Source of the DNA: Volvox africanus
Taxonomy: Eukaryota > Chlorophyta > Chlorophyceae > Chlamydomonadales > Volvocaceae
NCBI GenBank assembly: GCA_030268105.1
Contig: BSDZ01000010.1
Coordinates: 5,005,001 to 5,069,000 of the forward strand
Length of the DNA: 64,000 nucleotides
Direction: 5' to 3'
Each line of letters starts with the position of its first letter. Positions within the stretch are counted from its first letter, which is position 1. The notes under the pieces were generated by a model that had not been told where the DNA came from, did not search any database, and saw nothing but the letters and a program-made list of their open reading frames with translations. A program made the translations under genes and the position numbers. Shown piece by piece: positions 35,293 to 61,500 of this stretch.

Positions 35293-35829
35293 TGCATGTT
35301 TTATAGGGAAGTAAAAGAGCTTTGCTTCTCTTTTCGGCAGCCTATGCATGTCTTTTATCATATATGATCTCATAGACCCACGCAAAGTCATAGATCTCCT
35401 CTCTGCTGCGCCACCTAACGGAGTACTGTTTGGAAACATTTTTACATTTTTGTAAATATATGTCAGGGAATGCGCATTAGGTATGCTGTGGTGCAGGAGG
35501 TGTGGTGCGTGTATCGTGTGACTGGGATTAATTTGATGAGTAATTAGAAGTGGAGGTTGTATGTAAAGGTTTCTAGGTTGCGCGATCGGGGCCTGCCTGG
35601 GCCGGTCTGAAACTGTTCGTCGGGGACTCGGCCGGGACCGTAGTCGGGGTGGGGCAGGGGCAGAGTTCAGGAGGAATGAGTATGTATCAATTTTGGCCGG
35701 GGTAGAAAAAGCCGAGGCGAGCCAAGCCGGGCCAGGGCCGGGGAGAGGCAAGCTCCGAAACCGAGCTCCGAAACCAAACCCCCCCAAACCTGACCCACAC
35801 ACACTGATTCTCCGCCCCCGAATTAACTT

Positions 35830-38800
35830 CTCCTTGGGGGGCCCGGCTCCACACACCCTTCATGACACCATCATCTATTACGATTACAGAGTCCAGTGGC
35901 AGCGTGATATTGGTGACTGCTGTCAGGTCGCCCCTGGCGGCCGGCTTGGGGCGGCCTCTGATGCCGACACCGACGACGACCATTGGCATGTGCTCAGCGA
36001 CCGCTGCACCCACAGGCACGACGGTGTAGTTGCCAAAAGGCAGTGAGGGCGCCGACGCTGGTGGTGATGACGTGTCAGTGGCCGCTAAGGGAACGGACGG
36101 AATGATGGTAGCCGCAGACGGACGCACTGCCTGGTGGTGCCCACGGGGCAGCCGCGTGTGAGGTGGAGAGGCTGCAGGTGCTTGAGACGCCGCCACAGAT
36201 GGTGCGGTGGGAGGTCGCAACGCCGACGCATGCACGTGCACGTGCCCTGGGGCTGCCACCTCGGAGACGGTGGAAGAAGGCGGGTGTTGCACCTCAGCCA
36301 AGCTGTCCAAACCCGTCTCCAGCTGGGAGAGCTGCTGGGCTAAAACACTGAGAGCGCTGTGGTCGACTGATGCAGCCATCACCGGGGTGGTGGTCGCGGC
36401 CGGGGAGGGGCCCAGGTGGCCTCTGGCCATGAGCTGCTGCGTGGTGTGGAGGCTGCTGGCCAGGTCATTGGGCAGACTGTGGGACTGGTGTGCCTCCACC
36501 GCTTTCGCCGCCATATCCCCGAGGAGGCCCTCTGGGTCGGTGCCAATGCGGCGCCCTGAAAACTGACACTCCGCCTGTGTATGCCGGGTCTTGTCCTGGC
36601 AATGTAGGCGGGACGTGCGGTGCTGGTGCTGCACCCACTCGCCGTCCCGGCACAGCTGGTCCGCCCGAGCTGCTGCCTCCTTTTGCACCGACGCCAGCCA
36701 ACTTCCCTCCGCCATCGCCGTGTCCAGCAGCAGCAGCACTGCGACCGCCAAGCTTCCCCCCTTTGGCCTTCACCATGGCACATGGGCAGGTACCATGATG
36801 GTGCGGTTCTTGCCGACAACGCCACCAGTGGTGCCGCTGGAGCCTCCAACATGCATGCCGCTGCCTCCAGTACTGCCGCCAGAGCCACTAGTACTGCCGC
36901 CACTGCGGGCCTTGAGCCCGTTATCACCAAACCACTGAACCATGGCTTGCAAAAGCCGCGTAGCACTACCGAGTGTCAAGCCGTCCCATTTCCTCTGGGC
37001 CATGAAATCCTCTTTGTACCTCATGAGGAGATCGTGCCCCGCCAGCGTCTGGAGGTGAGCCTTCCTTTGATCCGCATACAGTGGGGCCTGTAGCTGGAGA
37101 AACTTGTTGAAGTCTTGGACCGCCTGACTGGGGTCGGGTGCCGGCCGGGTATCTGATGGCATCGAAAGGATCTTGTAGACGCCGCGTGTTGGGCGTCACC
37201 TCCTTGGCGACATCTGCTAGCCAGTGCTCAAAGAAGTTGAGGTGGTGGGCCGACGCCGCCGCTTGCGGTAAGCTGTCAGGGCGCCGACGCTGCCCAGGTA
37301 CGTCCGGAAGTGCTCGTCGAGCAGGGCGCCCAGTTTGGCCGAACTGTATTTGTCCGGAGCGGGGAGTGCAAAGGCAGGAAACGGAGGACCGCATCATGCA
37401 CCACTCCAGCCGGTATCCTGATATGTGGCGCCTGTGCGAGGACCCAGAGCCAAGCCGACATACTTGAGCGCATTGTCTGCAAAATGTGGGAAGCCGTCGG
37501 AGTGACCTTGGTATGGGTGCACGAAGGACTCGGCAACCTTAAGGAGCTTCCATGCAGACGGCGGGGGGGTTGATGGGGGGCACGGGGGCCACGGTGGGCT
37601 CAAGGAGCCCCTCGTAGACCGAACGGGGGATTCCGTTGCCGAAGATGGCGTGGTCGACGGCAGGTGGCGGAGTAGGGAGCGGAGGTGGTGGAGCATCAGC
37701 GCCGCCCTCTGCAGAGCCGGCGGGAGCGCCTTGGGGTGGATCGGGGGGCGGTGGTGTCACCAGTGGTGGCGCCCCGGAGGAGGCGCCGCTGGGAGGACCG
37801 GACGCTGGCGGTGGGGGAAACAGAGAAGGCGGAGGTGGTGGAGATGGGGCAGCGTGGGCCGTGTAGTGCAATGCAGCAGGGTGGAAACCCGTCATCTGTG
37901 CTTTGGGCTGGTACGATGCTGCAAGTAAGGCGGTTAAGGCAGTTGTACCATAGGCAGCGCTGCGGCAGGCGGTGGTCTGGCAGGTGGAGGTGTGGCTGGC
38001 GGGGGCAACGCTGCACGGGGAGGGACAGGCGGTTGTGGCCTGGGCGGGAGCGGCCTCCGCTCTATGTAGGCATAGAGCTCGGGCCAGGTGAACCCCTGTG
38101 AGCCACACGGAACGAGCGCGGCAGCAAGGGGCACATAAGGCCACAATTCAGATGCGCGGCAGATGGGTGGGTCCGCCTCTGTGTCGGCGAAGAGTTGTCC
38201 CCTATGCTGCTCGTCAGGAACTTCAGGCCGGCAGCCAAGTAGGGCCAAGTAGGCCGGCAGCCAAGTTCGCCCATATGATGTCCCTGTGACCTTGCGTGAG
38301 GCGCGTCGCCGCAAAATGCACATGTTTAAGTGACCACAGAGCTGGTTCATGCAGCTCGGCAAAAGCTGACTCATCTAGGGCGGCGTTCTCCCAAAACGGC
38401 ACATCTGGCTGCACCTCCTCCACCTCTGACGGTGATACAGGCATGGGCAGCGGCCGCACAGGCGCCGCTGCCGCCTCCTGAGGAGGGTGAGCCCGCCCTG
38501 CCCGCATCCTACCAGTCACTTTTTCCTGGAAGTCCAGGCCACGCTCCGCACCTCCTACAGCAGCCAACAGCGCCACCTGCTGCACATGCGGCTGAGACGC
38601 AGACGGCGCGCACAGGGGATTGAGTTGTGTGTTGGGCGTGTCCCGCCTGGACCCCCTGGCACTGCCCACCACAGCCGGCCCCATGATCCCCTCCATTTCT
38701 ACCCCCCTAACCCGTCTTCCGTCGTGTCCACCTCTACTGCTGAGAGCTACTCTATGGGCGTGATGCTCTTGGAAACAGGCACCCGCCGGGCGCTCCCGGT

Positions 38801-39290
38801 GAGGCCATAACGCCTCGGAGGGTCACGCAGCCGAGAGGAAACACCACGACCCGTGCCGCCAAGATCACAAGCAGGTTGTCCATGCCCATCGCCCTGGGGA
38901 CGCGCGAGGCGGGGCGGCCTCCTGGTCAGGCGGCTGCCACAGCACCGCCAAGGTCAGGTGATGAGTCCGCTACGACAGGGGGGATCCCACTAGCTCCTGC
39001 CCCAGTGCTGACGCGCGGCTGCACGCGGGCATCCGTGCCTCCCCCTGCCCGAGGCTCCTTCCTCATCATCAGTGGGGGGAAGCAGGCCCGCAGTACCTAC
39101 ACAGGCAGAGACCTGACCCTGCGGTGAGGTAGAGCCGCCACCAAAACGTTGTTCTGCCTCCTCACTGAACACAGCCCGCCAATCGCCGGGTGCCAGTGAT
39201 AAAAGCGTGCCAGGGGAGGGGGGCACCCGCGGGAGGATGATAATCCCGCCTGGAACCCGCCTGGTCACCAGAAAAGGGAGTCGCACACGG
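35830..39290 (-). pseudogene. Degenerate retroelement-like coding relic
   Basis: The minus strand carries a chain of open segments that switch frame repeatedly. Examples: 39286 (TRRVPGGIIILPRVP), 38696 (SALAELHEPALWSL-like), 38374 (GFTWPELYAYIERRP), 37696 (ESFVHPYQGHSDGFPHFADN), 37330 (LLDEHFRTYLGSVGALTAYR), 37260 (LNFFEHWLADVAKEVTPNTR), 37120 (AVQDFNKFLQLQAPLYADQR), 36690 (CRDGEWVQHQH and CQDKTRHTQAEC). An order of structured blocks, a Pro-rich linker and a Cys/His-rich stretch resembles a gag-type polyprotein, but I recognise no specific family and no polymerase is visible. Frameshifts and a TGA at 36770-36772 show it is not intact as one frame. It could also be a multi-exon host gene with unrecognised introns. 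Confidence 0.4.
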
Positions 39291-39968
39291 ACCAGACTGA
39301 TGCCGGCCGCCAGGCGTGCCCCAACTGCAACCTAATTAAATGCTAACCAGCTTGATCAGGCCTGGCCAGAGCCTTCATTGATAGTATTATGGCGGCCTGG
39401 GCTGGCACACCATATTGGTAACTGTTCTCTGTAACGATGTACTACAGCCACAATTAGCACTCTGTGATATTGCGTTATTGACCAGGCGAAGAACTTCCGC
39501 TGGGAAACGTTCACACTATGGTAGCAAGGAAGCAATCAGACGGTGGACGATGGGTCCATCCGTCAACGGTGAACCACCTCTCACGAATGGTGAACCACCT
39601 CTCACCTTCAGCAAAAGGTTCCGCCTATAAGCTCGAATTGCCATGCGATCATATGCACATAACATTGCAGTCAATTCTGCAATGCATTCTATAACCCTGC
39701 CTCTCACTTTCTAGTCTCTGCTGATGTTGATCCTGTGTGCCTTTGTAGCAGTTGAGAACCGCAAATACCTCTCAAGATCCTGATATTGTGCTTCTGCACC
39801 TTCACATCGTGCTGTTGTGTTGTGTTGATCGTACATTTTCGACTACTACAACCTGAGCTAGGTACACTTCCTTTTGCACAAGGTTCACGTAACATCGAGT
39901 TTATGTGCTTCAGCGGGAGTTATACAACACTGTGTTGCAAGAGCAGTTTGCATCATGGTAGCAATGAA

Positions 39969-41203
39969 CTAGTCCAGTGAGAGCTCCTGATTGCCAGACT
40001 GCCGTGCAGAAGAGGAGGCCACCAGCTTGTGTCCATTCAGGATGCAGCAGTCCTTGGTGTAATGCGTGGAGTTACTGCCCGGCTCCATGCAGTAGTATTT
40101 TACCTCTACAGACCTCCTGGCTGCCAGCTGGGCTGAGCCTGGTATTTCTTGCGCACGCATGGACATGGATGCCAGCTTGTCGTTGTTGTCCTCCGCCTTA
40201 ATCGGCACCACATTTTTCCAGTACTCCTCTGCATACTCCAAGATTTGATTTTAACTTGAAATATCACAGCTTATTGCTTATGGAGCCATGCTTGTTAAGC
40301 ACGTTGTACCATACTCGCGGCTGCAGGCTCATGGCATACCTCCATAGGATACTTCTGAGCGGGTAGTGCTCAGTGATGAACTGCACCAGCCATCTGCCGT
40401 ACATGCGGTAGATATGGCTTGGGCAAATCTGCCATCTGGCGCAGAGGGATGTACTGCCCCTGCCAACCATTGGCTGGGTTAATTAAATACTAATGAAGTC
40501 TGATTGACTCCAATTAAGCCTAAATATGTCTGACTGGCCTATCAGACCTAATTAGCCCAGCCAGTAGTTGGCAGGGGCTGGGCGGCCTGGCTGCTGTTCA
40601 TCTCCGGCTCGATGTGCTTCTCAAGCTTGTAGACGTAGAAGTCCATCAGCATCTCCCCATCGTACACTGCTGCCGGATTCTTGACCACCAGCCATGCCCA
40701 TGCCTCTTGCTCGAGCATGGGAAGTTGCTCGTGCCACACCACGAAGGTTGACCCCGGCACTGGCACGGTGTGCAAGATGTGAAGGGTTATGCACCGTGGG
40801 AACATGCCCTATACATAGCCTTTACGGGTCTGTAGATTGACCAGTGAGTTGCAAACTGCCTGTTGAAAGTGCGGAAACTCCTCATATGAGAAGTTGGGCA
40901 TGTTCTGCTGACCCGGAGTCCGCATGGCCGCCAGCACCGTAAAGAGGTCCTACTGTACTCCAACTAAGGTTACGCTGTTCGATATGCCATCTGTGCCCGC
41001 TCCGGCGGTTGTGGTGCCGCTAGGGAATCCCTGCATATGCTTGCATCGCTAAGGGCGTCGCGGGCCTCAGCCACACTCACTGCGGGTGGTGGCAGTCTGG
41101 GGACCAATGTTGTACCCACGAAGGGTGGTATCAAAAGATACCGGTTGTGGTGCCAGAGCCCGATTAAGTAGAATCGCCGACCAGGTCGTACTTGAGAGGC
41201 CAT
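39969..41203 (-). pseudogene. Gag-like retroelement relic with CxxHxxxxHxxxxC knuckle
   Basis: Reading leftward: a frame from 41203; a segment near 40940-40810 with MPNFSYEEFPHFQQAV, ending at an in-frame TAG; 40805-40548 with FVVWHEQLPMLEQEAWAWLV; then 40241-39969 with VKYYCMEPGSNSTHYTKDCC, a C-H-H-C zinc-knuckle-like motif common in retrotransposon gag proteins. At least one nonsense codon and frame changes between segments indicate decay. No LTR, protease or reverse transcriptase was identified nearby. Confidence 0.5.
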
Positions 41204-44200
41204 AAGGCCTCGAACCGGGCGTGACCTTCAGAAGTCACCACTACAACCGGAGGATCAGCGAACCAGGAACCAGGTGTTCCACCATTTACCATTCAGGCGG
41301 TAAATGACCCAGTCCATACAGGTCGTGGACTAACCGACAGGTTCGGATGATTCGGGAAAGTGGTTAGTAACGTCGATGGTGCGGGATCCAGAAATCGAAT
41401 AACAGATGTGAACACGTAACGGTTAAACTGATAATTATTTGTAATTATTAATGATAAATGAATTATTATTATCTCTTAATCATTTACAGCAAAGGATTAA
41501 GGATACAACAACCAGCTACTTAGGGAGGAGTGCTGTCACTGTCTTCGGACTCCTCACTGCCTGAGGGGCTTGGTGGTTCCTGCCCTCTCAAAAGTGTGGA
41601 TGTGAGTGCGGATGGGAGTCACAAAGTACGCTTCTTTACCACCTTATGCCGGGGGTGGGGAGGGGTTGCAACCGGGGTGTGCTCCTCTTCTTCCTGTACT
41701 CTGGTTTCCGCACACACCTGAGCTCCTGCCACTGCTTCCAGGATGACCTCTATCTCTCCCTTGGATGCAGACGCTCGTGTAGCCGAGCTGCTGGAGCCCT
41801 TGCAGCATGCTCAGGTTTGCGCCTGGGCTGCGTGGTATCTGCAAGTACGGGGTGTCTCCTTGGTAGACAAGGCAGAGGACTCGCGACAAAGAGCTTGGCT
41901 AGGTCGACGTAGATGTAGTCGACTCGAGGGTTGACCTTCTAGATGACCCCCGGGTTGGTGATGAAGCAAGAGCATCGGCAGCAACAAGCAAAGCAGCAAG
42001 TGTTCGGCCAGGCTAGGTTCCAGAGACCCAACCCTAGCTAGCACAAGCGGGCACTGATAAACCTACGATCACAGTGTCGTCTCTTGGCTGATGGGTTGGG
42101 CTATGACCTTGAAGGTCTTCGAAGGACTTGCGTTGTCCTACCGTCGGCTGCAGAAAGTGGCTCCTGCTGGCTGCGGCTTGGTGTCGGAAGCTAAGCCCTA
42201 CGAGCAGTCGGCAGAATAGATTGGAAGATGCCCACGTCGTTGCAATCTATAAAGAGAAAAGTATAGTTGTGTCATTATTATCGCTCAAGAAGTACTAAAC
42301 GCTTCTAATGGCAAGTGACAAAGGACGAAAATCTCTGTTCGACTCCAGCGTCGTACAACCCATCATCGGGCCTGCGAACGCCATCAGACTTAACCGACAC
42401 AAATCAACTAACGACAACGATAAAGTATGTTAATCTAAATATTATTATGATAATTACTGGCTAACCGGAAAGCTCTTCAGCTTCGCCTCTCATCTTTCGT
42501 CAATCTCTGCCATACGGCCCCATCGATTTAAAAAGGGCTCCACACCATCCGTCGTGACATAACAGCTACCACACACTCAGTCTGACATTCCTTAACTATC
42601 CCCCATATTTCATATGCCCCCCATGTTTCAGGCGTGCGGCTGCACTTTAACGGCACCTGCTGCGGTCCGCTACCACTCCCTGAGTGCAATTTGCTTGGTG
42701 ATTGTTTGCATAGCGACGCAGCGCCTCGCCTTTGGCGACCCAGGTCGTGGCGTGGCGTGCGGTGCGGAAAAGTGCTGTATGTCCAGCTGGCGCAGGTCCT
42801 ACCACACGTGACCTTTCCTTCAGACGTAACATTGTCGGCCGTCAGAAGCACAGCGCTTGATAGCCCACGCCTTCCACAGGGCCTGACCCTTCCAAATGTT
42901 GCACTTGCTTGCTTGTTCAGCGCAGCTCTTATGCGCTTATTTGCGCGTCCGTCTGGATAAGGGGGATCCCCCTTTCTTAAAGGACTTATCAGTAGATTCG
43001 TTCCACATCAATCTACCTTAGGTCCGCGGGCAGGATAGAGGTATCCATCCAAGAAACCTGGTTCATAGTACGCAAGAGATTAACAGAAGAACGGTTTAGC
43101 TGCAATGCATAAGCAATTATTTATATACTATATTGTCACACATATAATTTTGCACAATGACAGACCTCCGCGCTCGCGGTGCTGTTGTTGCGATTGTTAG
43201 GTCCTGCAATCTGGGCGGAGGATTGGTCCTTTCCAGTTTATGCACCAGCAGCATGTAGATCATAATTAAACACCTTGTTAGCAAATGTTGTTCATAAATA
43301 CGATTAGGATTTGCTGCATAAAGCAAGACTTAGCATTCGTGTAGGAAGGAAAAAACATCAGTCATACATTATTCATATTACCCGTTACAGCATCGCCAGC
43401 TCCATCGCAACTCAAGCAATGTTGAGTAGAAGAGTAGAATGTTGTTAGTAGAGCTACGAAACAGCCTGTAAACTCCTTAAAGCAAACATGCATTGCTGCC
43501 TGTATATAGAAGGATCCCGCTAGCCTCACAAATGCAGGATTAACAAAGGCTTAGCAGGCCCCGAGCGAGGCCAGAAATAACTAACTATCGCTTATCCCAC
43601 TTACGAGCTGGCTGTACTGCTGGTAGTTTGAGCATCTATCCGCTGCACCGCAGCGCATTGCATCTCATCAGCTGGCCACAAGCGGCGCCCATCCAACTAC
43701 ATATGAAGAGGATGAATAAGCACACATACAGAAACCCTCAACATGGAGCCCTTGGAGTCCTGTTAGGTGCACAGGGCACCCCACGGCCCTCCTAGCGTAC
43801 GACGCCCTACCTTGCCCGTTGCGCTGCAGGTTCCCCGCGTGAGTACCGACCCCTCATGTGTGTTGTTCTTCTCCATTACGGTCCCCCGGCCCCAGAGGCC
43901 CTGTCATACGCTCAGAAGCGGTGATGCGTCCTTGCCTTGATGATTCCCTGTGGCCAGCTGCGTGACCGCCTCCAGCCGGCTGCATGCTGATCATCACCTG
44001 TATGCTCCCCTTACTACTCCGGGTCCTCTTTTCCCCCCTCTTTGGTATCATCAGTGTCCTGCTGAGCGAGGCTCTTGTGCCTGCCTTCTACCAGCCTTTA
44101 CCTACCTACCTGCTGCCAGCCCTGCACCTAAGCGGTCGATACCGACCAGTGCACGTTTCCGCTGACCCAGGACCAGGACCCAGGAAACCCCTGCTCTAAA

Positions 44201-45383
44201 CGCCCGTACGGATACCGTACGCCACGGTCCACTGGATGCATGGTCTCAGTTATGTACTGGCAGGCAAATAGTTTTAAGTTCCTACATTATTACCTCAGAC
44301 AACGAACACGTTCATTAACTTATGGCTTGTTACCTCTGCGCTAGCTCTAAGGTTAGGTTTTGATTCGGTTTCAGTTCGTCCGGAACCCACGGTTACATGA
44401 ATAGGCATGTACCGCTCCGTCAGGCTCCGTCTCGCCACATGGCAACCTTTTTCATCCTCTCCATGGCTGGTTTAATGGAACAGTCACCTCCATCCCCCTT
44501 CAATTAACAAGCTCCTGGGACGTGTCAGAAACTTAATGCAGGAAGCCTCCCATCTCGGTAAATATTGGCTAGAACTTGCTGGAAGTTGTGCCCCTCCTCG
44601 CCCCTATCGAGTAGCTCCGAGAGACCACGGAAACGTTGCACCCCGTTTCACCTTGGGGCTTATGCCGCTTCCAGAGATGAATATGTTTAATCGCCGATAT
44701 CACCTTGGGAGATTAATATTGAATACGACATTCCGAAACTTGGTTCGCCACGACCAGGTGGGCCGCTCTACCCAGAATAAGTAGGGTAGGAAGGTAGAGC
44801 AACAGGGAGCAACAAGAACAACGGCTTACAGTTGTATAATGAAACTCAATCGCGGAGTGCTTTACTTGCAAAACATTATTTTTGTCATCGATGCCTTAAA
44901 CACGCGAATTTCATTATCTTACGTTAGTTGTCCCTGCTGGCCGCTTGCTTTTGTAGACGCCATTGGAATAAATAACCTTATTGGATCGAGTCTTTGGACC
45001 ATGGACGACAGCCATTCACGATATAGTATAAAATTGATTATCCAGCTCTGTTAAGATAGATGTCTAGCTTAAGTCAAAAAGCTCCCCCAGGCTACCACAT
45101 GACTGACCCATACGGCATAACCCAACTTCGCCTTCCCGAACGATTGCTGCTGCACGCGAGGCATGGGAACTGCTCACGTGCTCAACTTAACTTATAACAT
45201 CATGATAATTCTTTCGAGTGATTTCTGCTACCTCACGCAGACCAGTTTTCGCGTCACGGACGCCTCTGCAGGATGCCACCCCTTAGACAACTGCAATGAT
45301 GCCCAGCACATCATTATCTTTGAACATTCTGATTGTAATGGACAACACTGTGCAATAAGGCATAGTTTGTGCCCTTTGCGAAA
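41204..45383. other. No confident gene (4.2 kb)
   Basis: Short frames on both strands without known motifs or consistent splice phases; AT-richer than the flanking K+ channel gene. Nothing resembling a tRNA, rRNA or intact transposon was recognised. The right end probably contains the promoter and 5' leader of the channel gene. Confidence 0.4.
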
Positions 45384-58557
<13,174 letters not shown>

Positions 58558-61500
58558 TAGACGGTTGAAGTGCAGTGGCCTTTGAGGGCTGCGCAGCGAA
58601 AGAGACTGCGAAACAGACTGCGAAAGATGATGACCGAGACGCGAGAGGTGTTCCGAAGAGGGTGACGTGGTTTGTGACGTGACGTGACGCGATGTGATGT
58701 GATGTGACGTAAAGGCTGGTGCTGATAGGTCTGCTAGTGCTGATGTCGGACGCAGTGGAAGCAGAGGAAATGATGGTTAAAAATTGCTGGGAGGATTGAT
58801 GGAGCTCTGGCTCCGGAATCTAGGAATGATGTGGGAGGGGGGTTGGTTTGTTTGGCCTGTTTGGTTAGGGGTATAGATACCGCCGCGCGCGGGGACCAGC
58901 CAGCTCTAGTAGAAAGGCCCTGAGCACCACCTGCAGTAACGGAGGAGGTATATGGACTAGGGAGAGGAGTGATGGAGGGAAGAGACTAGGAGGAATGGAG
59001 GTGGGGGGGAAGGGCGCCGAAAGGGAAGGGGCAATACGAGGAGAAAAAAATCGTACTTGCCAATCCGTCCTTGCGTGCCAATCCGATGTTTTCGATGCAA
59101 TACGCAAATTTAGCCGCCAGCAGCCGCCAGCCCGATGTACCAGCCAATATGCACCGCGTCGGGCCATCGGCCACCCGGTGTTGATTCGGTAATAAGCTGG
59201 AACGGAGCTAGGAGCGGCCTAGGTGCTGCGGCGGCGGCGACCACCTCACCTGGCCCTCACCAGGGGCTGCTTCTGACCCGACACCCGTCTGAGCGTGTTC
59301 GCATGAATGGTTACTGTTATGCGGTTGGACCTGTACCTCTACCGCGGTACGTAGAGGCGTGCACTTAGACACGTGGAACCCAGACACTGGCGCATACCGT
59401 CAAAACACCAGCGGCTGCGGATCATGTGGCGGACAAAATATATTTATATCTATAAGCTATATCTATATATGGATATTGTGGGCATCATCCAATATACTCC
59501 AAAGGGCGCATGAGCAGCCTCGGGCGGCTGGGATGGCTGCTAGGCGCTTTTAGCAGCATTGCTCCTTCCCCAGTGCGGCAGAACACGTACACACGCATAC
59601 GCAAACACATATATACACACACATGATGCAGCGCTGCGAAATGTGCTACTGAGCGATGTGTTTCGGGTAATGTATTTTTGTTTCGGGCTCTGGCGTTGCC
59701 GCCTTTTGCCTCATGCCAACTAAACACGCGCATTGTTCCGCCCAACGGACGGACTTTCCTGATGGTCCCTGAACAAAGTATTTGTGAGAACAGTTATATC
59801 AATGGTGGGGCGTATGGACGCAGAAGTAACGTTTGGTCTCATGGATCTCTCGATCTAATGGATCAGGTCAGGTCCTTCACTCACGCCGTGTGTGTTTCGA
59901 CCTAGTAGGGAGCAGGCAGGGGGGTAAGCGCCCAGGGACGGCTCCGAAACCACCCTGGACCGACCTTGCGCTCATTCGGGTGTTCAGTTTCTAGTGTTTG
60001 GGGTTTTGTGTAAACGCCGCAGTGGCCGCTGTGGGCCCCTGTTGTTACCTCACCCAGAAGCTTAGGAGGCCACGAATGGTGGAGCTTAAGGCTGGAGTGC
60101 ACTCTTGGCCGCTGGGTAGCCGGACAAACGGGCCGCTCACGCCTGTCTAACTGTTGGAGAACGCTGGCTTAGCTGGACCTCCTCGTCTGTGTGAGCGGGC
60201 TTGGATTTCGGTGAAGCAAGAACTTGATGGGGGGAAGGAAAGTGCTTGAGGTACAGACACGGGTCGCAGCGGAATACCATGATGCAAGTGGGGCTCTGTG
60301 CGCGCGCGCGTGTGTATGTGTGTGTCTCTGCGTGCGTGCGTGTGTGTATTGTGCTCCGTGCTGCCAGTCGCTGATAGATCCGCGATGTGACTGCAAGTGC
60401 GGCTGCTGGCGCTGCAGCTGCAGCTCTTCCTTCTCTGCCCGAGCTTCCCGGGGGGAAACTCTGCCACTGAGTACCACGCCCATGGGGGTCTGCTGTTGCA
60501 TTGTTGCGCGTGTCCTCTTCCCTCAAGTGCACCCGAGTCATGATTTGGATATAAGGTTGCAGACGATTATTGGACGTGCCAGACCCTGTCTACATGACGC
60601 CATCATACATGCTTTTCGTGGTGGGAAGGACGCGTACCACAATGGTCCGACACACTGGTTTCACGCCTCGCGGTATGCTCTGCAGTTGGCCAATAGATAC
60701 CGCACGTGCATACACCAGGGCACGCTCACTAATCGTCCCGTTTGGGGTGCTGAGTGCTCAAGGGAGAGGAACACTGATGATGATGATGATGATGGTGGTG
60801 ATGGTAGTGGTGGAGGTGATGATGGTGGCCTACCAGCGTGTGTGGTGCGGCGGCAGTTGCGGATGTACCTGGCTGCGTGACGGTAGCAGAGAATTGCACA
60901 AGCTGATGATGCGCATCACGCATCTGAAAGAAGAAAGTGATCAGGAGGCATGATTTAACGTTCGAATGAAGTAAGCGAAGTGAGTGCAATGTTTATCCAT
61001 TAGATGTCCGTTCTTACGACTTTCCGATCTCCTAGTTGCGATTTGCCACATTGCAGGTGGTGTCTTTGCATGTAGTACTGATCAATTGCCGGAGACGTTG
61101 AAAATTGCCTCATTCGGAGAAACACTCAGAACGGTTGGGTCTTGTTAAGTTTGCTGAGCCGGGGAGGGGGGCGGTCCCCAGCCCGCTCCATCCCTGCATG
61201 CCGCATCGTGAGGTCGGGGGACATTGCACTCGGGGTAGGTGGGTATGACGGGTATGTGTCTCACCACTTGACGGTCGCAATCGTCCCACATCGACTGCTG
61301 AAACCCACCAGGGAGTTGGCTTTCCTTCGCCTCTTCTTTTCGGGATCTATGCTAAGCAACGTGACATGTGTCTTGTGTCTCTGGATCTGGGATCTGGGCA
61401 GACGACGAAGTCGCCTGTTGCATCAACTGGGTTTGGGGGACCTGATGTCCGTATCTTCGTCGGAAGTCTGGTTCAATGAGGTCTGAAGATGGGTTTGGCC

